In this document: piece after piece, positions 55,901-64,000 of the stretch | How the letters are laid out: every line of letters starts with the position of its first letter | Numbering within the stretch: the first letter of the stretch is position 1 | From: Spongilla lacustris | Lineage: Eukaryota; Porifera; Demospongiae; Spongillida; Spongillidae | Direction of reading: 5' to 3' | DNA length: 64,000 nucleotides | Assembly (NCBI GenBank): GCA_949361645.1 | Contig: OX442416.1 | Location: forward strand, 14,641,969-14,705,968 | Program-made: the position numbers and the translations under genes | The notes under the pieces: generated by a model | The model's database searches: none | What the model was told of the DNA's origin: nothing | What the model saw: the letters and a program-made list of their open reading frames with translations, nothing else

Positions 55901-57443
55901 AAATTTAAGATGATGGGAAAATTGTTGTTCCAGCATAAAGCATTTGGGAAGTCAGCTGTATGTCTATAGCTAGAGAGCATCATGTTTTGAGCCTAGATAT
56001 TAGCAACATGTATTTTCCAGATCATAATATGTTGCTTATCTGTCAGCTTTAAGAAATCTTATTGAGATTGGAGTAAGTGTTTTCGTTTAAAATACTGTTG
56101 CAAACCTCCAGCTATAGGGTTTATATGTCTGGGTGGTGCATGTTCTTGTATACAATTTAATGCAGAGCCTTTTAGCTGTAAAGAGACTAAGGTGTTATGT
56201 GTGCTTCAAAATGTGTTTTTGTTTGTGTTAAATGATTTATGTGTTTTATTTTTTATTTTGAAGTAAGGTTACAGCCTTAAAGGTACAAGTTACATGTACA
56301 CTCATAGGAACTTGAGATTCTTGGAAAGATGAAGAGAGTGATGTTGTGAGCCACATTACCTAAGCGCCCAGGACATTGTGCATGTGTAAATGTACATCAG
56401 TATCCAGTAATGTTGGCAAACGTATTGAGCATGCTTTTGAGGTACGAAACCCTGTGTTAAATGAGGGTGTGATTGTATTGAAAGAGCCTATAGCTGTGTT
56501 AGTTATAACTATTAAAAGTAAGGTTAGAGGTAGTCTCTGCTAAAAAACGACACCTGTTTGTTTGGAGAAGATTCCAATTTTAAGACACCATCCAGTAATT
56601 GTACTGCGTGTTTTTAACACATAAGGTTAGAGGTAGTAATTATAAAAGAGGCGTTATTTATTTTGTGCTTTCATTTAAAAGTTGCAAGCCTCCAGCTGCA
56701 TACATGTACATGTAGATTTCTAATGCAACATGTTGTGGGGCTCCACCTTAAATCAGTTTTCAGGTCATAGTGTGCTAAAGTACGTCTTGCAACTTCGTTT
56801 GTGCTTGCTTTTAACATGTATGAACTAAACCGATGCACATGTTAGAAGCTCAACTTACACCTTCAATGAAAGCACACTTTCATTTAAAATGAATGTTTTT
56901 TAAGCAAACAGAATGATCAGTCATCTTGTGTGATGTTACATTATGCTATGTTAAAGCACACCCTCACACTCTTTAAGCAGAGTTTCCACCCATACAAGCA
57001 CTATGACCTGAGACATCATCATGCAAAGCACACCTCTCTTTTAACATAAATCTTCCCCATACATTGTGCATATCTTCATATGCAGACTATAGCTGTAAGC
57101 TATACATAACCAGGACACTACATTCAGTGAATTCGAATGGACACCCAACCTTCAATATCATGTACATATCATGTACATGTACCTTGCCCTTGCTGAGTAA
57201 AACTTTGACAGATGGTGTGAACTCATATCAGTAACATCTCTCACAAGAAGGAACAATGCAAATCAAATTCATAAAAAACCTAGTCACTATGAATGTAATT
57301 ATGCATCTGCATGTTTGTAAAATGGGGAGTAGCTGGAGGCATTTAACATTAACCCTGTACATGATTATAGGGTTAAGGGCTCTGCAGAGCCTTTTTGAAA
57401 TTAAAAAACCCCACATTTGATTATTCAGATTTGCCTTTTTCGT

Positions 57444-57475
57444 TCTGCCCCCCCCCCCCCCCCCCACCCCACCCC
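57444..57475. repeat. Poly-C tract in the element core
   Basis: A C run followed by CACCCCACCCCC, in the single-copy core left of the transposase. Confidence 0.85.
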
Positions 57476-57637
57476 CGCCTTGTTAAATTCTTAGATCAGG
57501 GGATGCTTCCATGTAAATGACACCTTAACCCTGTTTTTAAAGCACTTTGAAAACTTACAGAGCTTTGTTAGTTTCAGAAAAAGATTAAAGGATCACTTTA
57601 CAAGCTCTATGATGATTAGTAAAAAACAGTAATAGAA

Positions 57638-57765
57638 CCAATAGAAATGCAGCGATAGTTAACCAACAGAAAAGCAGGGATAGTTGACCAATAGAAAAGC
57701 AAGAATAGTTGACCAATAGAATGCAGCATTTGGAGACCAATTAGATTATCCAATAAAGTATTAAA
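57638..57765 (+). promoter_or_regulatory. Phased CCAAT-box array upstream of the transposase
   Basis: CCAAT (or CCAAC) words start at 57638, 57663, 57688, 57713, 57737 and 57750, so five of six are spaced 24-25 bp within a GTTGACCAATAGAAAAGCA tandem unit. A TATTAAAATGG word at 57759 is a possible TATA element, and the transposase ATG is at 57803. CCAAT boxes bind NF-Y. Phasing near 2.4 helical turns would place the sites at a regular angular offset. The promoter role is inference. Confidence 0.6.
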
Positions 57766-57802
57766 ATGGTGCAGTTCCTTTGTGTGCACATGACTGTGAA
57801 GA

Positions 57803-58451
57803 ATGCCTCGAGCAGCAAGAGCCCATCGACTGACAGTAGAGCAAAGAGCTGCAATAGTAAGGCTCTACTATGAGAGTGGAAAAAATGCCTACCTCACAGC
57901 AAGCAGGTTCAGGAGGGACTACCCAGCCTACACCACTTTGTGCCGAAGCACTGTGCTTAGGTTGGTATCTAAATTTGAGGAGCATGGGACCATGGAAAAC
58001 AGACTGAAGCAGCATTGTGGAAGGAAGAAGTCTGTTAGAGTGCAAGCCAATGTTAACATCCTTGCTCAGTGCATACAGAGGAATCCCCATGTCAGTACAC
58101 GGCGCATTCAAGCTCACACAGGGCTAGACAGGTCAAGCACACAGAAGATGTTGAAGAAGGACCTCCACATGAAGGCATACCATCCTCGTGCAGTGCAGGC
58201 TTTAAAAGCACCTGATGCTGCCAAGAGGGTAAAGTGGACTGAGGATTTCCTTGATGCAGTCATGCTGGACTTATCGTAGCGATCAAGTCTACGGACAGCA
58301 GTTGGACACATTGAGGGAATTGAGGATGGCAATTCAGAATGCAATCCAAGCCATCCCAGCTAGGATGGTGCACAATGCCACATTAAAAGCAGTGAAAAAA
58401 GCTAGAAAACTTATAGAAATTCAAGGAAATCAGTTGGGCATTTATAATTAA
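57803..58451 (+). pseudogene. Tc1/mariner-like transposase with catalytic core deleted
   Basis: Residues 1-158 (57803-58279) hold the DNA-binding half: LTVEQRAAIVRLYYESG (first helix-turn-helix, DUF4817-like), TTLCRSTVLRLVSKFEEHG, GRKKSVR, and a second HTH ending SSTQKMLKKDLHMKAYHP, then AKRVKWTEDFLD. The frame stops at 58277. In the next frame (58270-58451) comes the family's C-terminal end: SDQVYG, TLRELRMAIQNAIQAIPARM and KARKLIEIQGNQLG. The DDE/D nuclease core of about 150-170 residues that should lie between is missing, so the protein could bind DNA but not cut it. A truncated binding protein can act as a repressor of related transposases, which is inference. Upstream is the phased CCAAT array. 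Confidence 0.85.
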
Positions 58452-59139
58452 AGTGACAATGTATGGTGTGTATTTGTTGTACGTGCATATTGCAAGTATC
58501 GTGTTATGCAGTAATCTTTTGAGCAGACTATGCATAGCTAGAAGCTCACAAAAACAACACATGGAAATAAATTAACCACCTCTAATACATGTAAGACAAT
58601 ACTTTTCCATCATCCAAAAATCTAGACCTGGAGGTTTTATTTCATGTTAAGCACGTGTTCACTTTACAACCGGTTCCCTTAGAATCATGTACTCATGCAT
58701 AAGCAACAACACACAATGTGATCTAACAATGATGCAGAGCACACCTCTCTTTTAGAAACAGCATTCTTCCCTATTGTAGTCTATACTGCGCTGGCAATGT
58801 AACATCAAAAGATGCTATTGCACATGTTCTGACCTAACATGAGTTCATAAACATTTTTTGAATACCCAATAGCATGAAACTTAGTCTGGCCACAATCGCA
58901 GTTTTTCTAAGCAAATATTACATTAAATTAGCTTTTTAACAAACAACAAGAGTCTTTTCTAAAGCAAAGCATCCACGTATATTTATGTACACATAGAGAC
59001 ATGAACTGAAATCACAACAAAAAGAAACACACTTTCTTAAAACCAATCATCCAAACCTGCAAAACCACTAGATGCTTTGAAATGTAAGCACTCCCTCACA
59101 TTACAGTAGGCTCAAAACTTGATGCTCTCTTAAGGCAAA

Positions 59140-60884
59140 CAGCTGACTTCCCAAACATTGCGGGAGACCGTAAGCTTTAGAACACTCAACATAACAACAG
59201 GTGACTGTTAAAGCAAGGGGTCACCATGCATGCATAATTAAAGAACAACACTTACACACATTGATCTGGGATTACAACTTTTTTTTTAAAACAAATAAAG
59301 TGTTTAACTTTTAGTAACAAGCCTGCACCATTACATTTTGAATGAAAGCACTCCCTCATTTAACATAGAGCTTTTCCATGCAGTCTCATAAAGCAGTGAT
59401 TCTATCACTACTTTGGCACACAATTGCTCACAACATGGTGTTATTACATCACTCTTAAATCCAAGCATCACAAACGCACTTGCAACACTAATCACAACAG
59501 GCACGCTTCAAAAGCAGCACCACAGATTGTTAGCTATATGACTCATAACTTGATTAAGCACAACCTATCTTAACAGCACTTGTTGTTCCACGACATAGCT
59601 GGAGGCTTGACAGATGAGCTGATGCTCTAATATAAAAGCATCGACTGAAAGCATTAAAAAACTTAAATGCGTGTATGAGACAGCGGCTAAAACCAGTACA
59701 CATTATAATCTCAGAACAAGTTTAGGTGCTTAGAAAGGATCGATGCATTCATATGTACTCAATCACCTAATGCATTAGACAGCTAACACACCCTCACAAA
59801 AAGTAACACTTAAAGCAGAGGGTCTATATCCATAAGCACCAGCAATGCAAGTACTTAAAACAGAAAAGTTTTTACTTTTAGTGCAATAACAAAGAAGCCT
59901 GTACTATTACATTTTGAATTAAAGCACTCCCTCATTTATAACATAGAGCTTTTCCTTGGAGTGTCTTAAAGCAATGATTCTACCACTAATTCGACACACA
60001 ATTGCTCACAATGTGGCAAAATAACACCACTCTTAAATCCACATCACGGTGTCTCCTAGAGATGAGAGCCTACCCATGCTTTAAACAACAGCACCATTTG
60101 TGATCTGGTAACTACATGTAGCTATAAGATTCATAACTTTCTTAAGCATAACTTATCCTAAAAAACAGCACTCTTCCCAAGAAATCAATCCAAAACATAG
60201 CTGGCTTGACAAATGAGCTGATGCTCTAAAATAAAAGCATCGGTTCCTAGCTTAAATACATGTACGAGAGAGCCCTTCCCTAAATTCGAATCAGTACACA
60301 GAACTAACGTAGGTGAGCACTGATAAAAGATCAATGGACTCATCTCTACTCAATATCATCTAATGGGTTGCAAAATTAGACAGTTAAGCACCTGCACCCT
60401 CACAAGAGTAACCCTTAATACAGGGAGTCTTTTTCCAGAAGCGGCAGTTGCACACATTATGATGCGGAAAAAATAGCTATAAAAAAGCAACTTGTTGCAT
60501 TAGCAAACCTGTCCTAAAATCCCAACTTAGGCCAAGGAACTAAAATGACACCGCTCTTAAATCCAAGCATTGGGAACCTAGCTGATATTTGTAATGAAAG
60601 CACTCCCCCAAATCACTGCAGGCTCATCTGAGTTATCAGATCCATGATGCAGAGCACACCCTTCTTTAATACAGGTATATTTCTAAGCAGAGACTATGTC
60701 ATTTGTACCTAGAACCAATGACATGTACTTTTAAAATAACACATAGGTAAAAGCTATTAAAGCTCACATCATTATATTTTCCATTTTAAAGCACACCTCA
60801 TTACATAGCCCAACAGCATCCACAATCATTAATTTACTGGAGAAGTATTAAAAGCACGCAAAGCACATGTAGATAACAAAGAAC

Positions 60885-60915
<31 letters not shown>

Positions 60916-63327
60916 AAAAACATTCATGTTGGTCCACTATGACCTGGGAATGTGCAACAATGATGCATTACCCGGTTCTCTTAACATGGCAGTTTCTTAT
61001 GAAACACATGAATAAAAACATGAGGACTTCACTTAAATAAGAGAGTAATACATATGCAACAACAAACTATGATATTGAACTAGCTAGCTACATGGCTCAA
61101 TCACAAACACACCTCTCCGTACTTCAACAGCATGCACAATCATTTTGTGTGCAAATACTCTACTGGATGGTATGAAACTAATGGACACCCACAGGAGTAC
61201 CAATACTTAGCACATGCACTCTCTTAAACCAGTCATCTTTCAAGTAATCTCAAGTTCCTACAGGTGTAATTTGTAGCTTTAACAAACATTTTCAAGAACA
61301 CAAAGCTTTCTAGGCACACATTACACTTGAGTCTCTTAAAGCAGAGACTACTCTTAAGACATGGCACCACATGTGCATCCAACCATCTAAAACCTAGCTG
61401 TAAGCTTGCTACACCACAACTGGAGTCTCCTAAGGCTGATACATAGGCAACAGCAACGTACATCATAAACTGGGAACTACATGTAGCTAACAGCAAGGCC
61501 CAACTGAAACATGATGCTCACTTTAAGACATACAGTGATTGTGATCTGCTAAGAAACTCATAGCTTTACGAATTGAAATTAAAGCTCAAACTCTCTAACG
61601 GCACTATTTGCGTGATATTATCTAAAACATAGCTTTAAGCTTTACACATCAGCTGATACTCTTAAATGAACGCATTGGCCCCTAACATAGAAACATGACT
61701 CATTAAAATACTAAAGCACATTATGATCTGGAAACTAGCTACAACCCTACCCAATCCTTACTGGTCAACATTAGACAGTTAAGCACACCCTCACATAAAG
61801 AAAATGGTTACCAGAGAGTCTATATGCAAAGGCCACAGTTAACATAGCTAGAAAGGCTCCGAACATGATGCAAGCACACCTCACCTAAAACAGCTGTCTT
61901 CCAAATTCATCTAAACCCAATTTAGGCACACCCCTGATCTGGGAACTAGCTAACAGGCTCGCAATGGGATACAGTGACACTGATCTTAAATCCAATCATT
62001 GAAAACCTGTTCGGCGGCTTGTAACATTAGCTGGCTATTTTTAACAAAAGCACCCCTCATATCACAACTGTCTGTTTAAAAAGAAGAGAGCCATCCATAC
62101 ACAAGCAGCAACAAAAAAAGATCTGGGATGAATATTGAAAGTAACGCACACTTTCTCTTTAGAAAAACAAATTATCTGGACGCTTGCAACATTAGCTTGA
62201 ATAAAGTCTAACATAACTACGAGAATTTGTTAAAGAGATCGGTGGTTACACATACAGTGTACTTAAGCAACAGCACACACTATGATCTGGAACTAGAAAT
62301 AAGGCTCGTACACCCTTTTCTTTAAAGCTGCAACCTTTGCTATCATCTAAACCTGCAGGTGTATTTTTAAGCAGAGACTACCTTTAACCTTAATAACACT
62401 CACAGCCAGAAGCTCTCGTTACATTATAAATGAAAGCACCCCCTAATTAGATTTACAAGGCAAACACCTAGCTTAACAGCACTGCATGGAGGCTTGAATG
62501 CTCTCTGACCCTTCACATATGTATGACATGAGGCTTTCCTTACAGTATCAAATGGCACTTCACATAACACAAAGTACCCATACGTAGCATTGGTTTGGCT
62601 CCACGGGATCTTAGTTACGTAGCTAGCTAAGAGACAAAATCAGATATGTGCACAAATTACTAGTACTGTGTGCTGCTTGGATGCGAAGCTGCTGTAGGCT
62701 ATTAGCTCCGAGAGAGCTGTAATCTTTTTAGATTTGATTTTTGCGTGTGTAATAACACACGCGTGTATACACGTGTGCGTCTCCGTTTCCTAACTCACAG
62801 AATGGCATTGCATGTCAAATTCTTATCAGCCCGTAGTGTCTGTCTGTACGATTGTGCTAATTGGTGCGCACCACATTGGATGTAAACATGTAATTAGCTC
62901 GTAACACCCACGTAGGAGGTGGGGCATTGCTTTTTTAAAAGGGGCAAAAAAGATCCGCCTCCGAATTGTATCACGTGACTGAGACTGCTTATTTAATCAC
63001 GAAATAAGTCTTGAGACGAGGTCGCTTGCGCATGCGTACGCGAAGAGAAATAAGTAGTGGGTCGTAGTTTTAGTTGTGAATGTGAAAAAATCCAATACTT
63101 TGAACGAAGCTTCACAATCGATATGTGAACACATACGAACTTTCAAAATCAGTTAATTTGTTGTGCTTATTAAAATTAATTAGCATGATTAATAACGTAT
63201 TAATTAAATGGATGTAAAAAAATTTGAGGAAACCGACCAACTTAGTTTCAAAATATGAGATTTTTTTCTTACTCCTATCAAAAGTTATTTTCGTTCAAAA
63301 GCGTTGCGTTCATTCGTGGACACCCTG
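59140..63327. repeat. Right inverted arm of the giant element
   Basis: Reverse-complement counterpart of 49694-55640, lacking the nested 867-bp element and the 53950-54905 stretch. The junction of the latter is at 59845 (CCATAAGCACCAG/CAATGCAAGTAC). Substitutions and small indels against the left arm are scattered throughout. Confidence 0.85.
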
Positions 63328-63785
63328 TATAGTAGAATGAACATCACCTTAGTGTGGGGGGGGGGGGGGGGGGGGGGGGGGGGATAATTCCAGCTAAGCC
63401 ATACTCCCTAGGGTCATACCAGAGGAAAGGAACATTTCTTTCCTCATCCTGCATGTATGGTGTCTTGTAGGGGGACTTGCTTTACAGTTTTAGGAAACAC
63501 ATCCTACCCACTATATACCCGCACGTGACCTCATGTCCACTCCACTATACCCTTCTCATTACATTATAATATACATGTACTATTAGAAACAACGTTTGCT
63601 GCTGTACGTGCTATATATAGAATTAGCTACTGAACAGAGCTCAATTAAATATGATGTGTACTGGATACCGGCTTTGTGCTATAATTGTGAAGGCCTATAC
63701 ATGTGCCTCGCGGAAATACCTATATACATGGTTATAATTTTATATATACGCGCACACCTTGCTGACCTGTATAACATGTGCACGT
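63328..63785. repeat. Direct repeat, right copy, part right of the giant element
   Basis: Continues the match to 46927-47262 (GTAGAATGAACATC, CCTAGGGTCATACCA, CCCGCACGTGACCTCATGTC, CACACCTTGCTGACCTGTATAAC) with a poly-G expansion at 63357-63383 and about 140 bp extra near 63565-63710. The NmrA-like coding sequence does not follow within the window. Confidence 0.85.
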
Positions 63786-64000
63786 GTTACCATGACATCC
63801 GCCTTAACTCTTTGGGTGCCAGATGTGTATAATGATATAATTATGTACATGGTATACTTTGTGCATGTACATTACATCTATCAAATAGTGTTTGCATGTC
63901 ACTCAAGTACTGTACATGTATATGATTTGCTCCATAAACTGTCAATTGCTGATAACTACTTGCGTTAGTTTTTCCCACATCAAAAATATGCACACATAGC
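63786..64000. other. No gene recognised
   Basis: Short ORFs only. The sequence is AT-rich with TACATGTA words. Confidence 0.3.

Larger units (their letters stand above)
49694..63327 (+). mobile_element. 13.6-kb Tc1/mariner-type element with multi-kb inverted repeats
   Basis: The ends CAGGGTGTCCACGAATGAACGC and its inverse at 63306-63327 are those of Tc1/mariner-like elements with DUF4817-type transposases. TATA flanks both sides (49690-49693 and 63328-63331), and the paralogous empty site at 46927-46930 has a single TATA, so the boundaries are exact. A TA duplication is equally consistent. Inverted arms run about 49694-55640 and 59140-63327. After allowing for a nested 876-bp insertion and a 955-bp difference the arms are collinear at about 4.1 kb each. 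A broken transposase lies in the central part. Usual members are 1.5 to 3 kb, so this is exceptionally long. Confidence 0.85.

Noticed and set aside
49694..63327. Giant inverted repeat as an assembly artefact
   Set aside because: The arms differ by a nested insertion with its own target duplication, a 955-bp indel and many substitutions, and the outer ends coincide with transposon termini and a paralogous empty site. A misjoin remains possible until long reads are checked.

Overview
This window looks like intron-bearing metazoan DNA, most likely from a marine invertebrate such as a demosponge. The evidence is spliced gene remnants (cytochrome P450 and 7TM-like), TATA/CCAAT promoters, abundant ACATGTA and TGCATGC words, many microsatellites and long poly-G/C runs, and several eukaryotic transposon classes nested in one another. 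The organism assignment is inference. A 200-base assembly gap lies at 22260-22459.

Three host-type genes look intact. Two are paralogous secreted proteins on the minus strand (5006-6133 and 23580-24734). Each has a signal peptide, two tandem domains with 14 cysteines each and a GPI-like tail, and each sits behind a conserved TATA/CCAAT promoter. The third is a single-exon NmrA-like NAD(P)-binding protein at 47397-48287. The two secreted-protein genes lie in a segmental duplication. Copy 1 (about 4.36-7.54 kb) is compact. Copy 2 (about 22.96-32.5 kb) is three times longer because it took in a 4.6-kb SWIM/YqaJ/PHD transposon (itself hit by two hAT-like elements), a 1.9-kb hAT-like element and a 58-bp hairpin element. 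Copy 1 acts as the empty-site reference for copy 2.

Layout: 1-4.3 kb, no confident gene, one minisatellite. 4.3-8.5 kb, duplication copy 1 with a local tandem duplication. 8.5-15 kb, minisatellites and a broken CYP4-type P450 whose intron 1 holds a 63-bp hairpin element. 15-22.9 kb, dispersed repeats, poly-G/C MITEs, a hAT-like element and the gap. 22.9-32.5 kb, duplication copy 2. 32.5-41 kb, a broken Ty3/gypsy integrase region and a 2.8-kb non-LTR retrotransposon with an RT and a restriction-like endonuclease. 41-46.7 kb, a decayed 7TM receptor-like gene, MITEs and a 5'-truncated retrotransposon copy. 46.7-49.7 kb, the NmrA-like gene flanked by direct repeats and two more retrotransposon tails. 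49,694-63,327, a single 13.6-kb Tc1/mariner-type element.

That last element is the most striking object. It has CAGGGTGTCC ends, a TATA (or TA) target duplication and an identifiable empty site at 46927-46930. Its inverted-repeat arms are over 4 kb long and built of degenerate repeated modules. At its core is a transposase gene that kept both ends but lost its catalytic centre, preceded by CCAAT boxes at 25-bp spacing. A second theme is a family of very small hairpin elements (58 and 63 bp) with perfect 9-bp target duplications.
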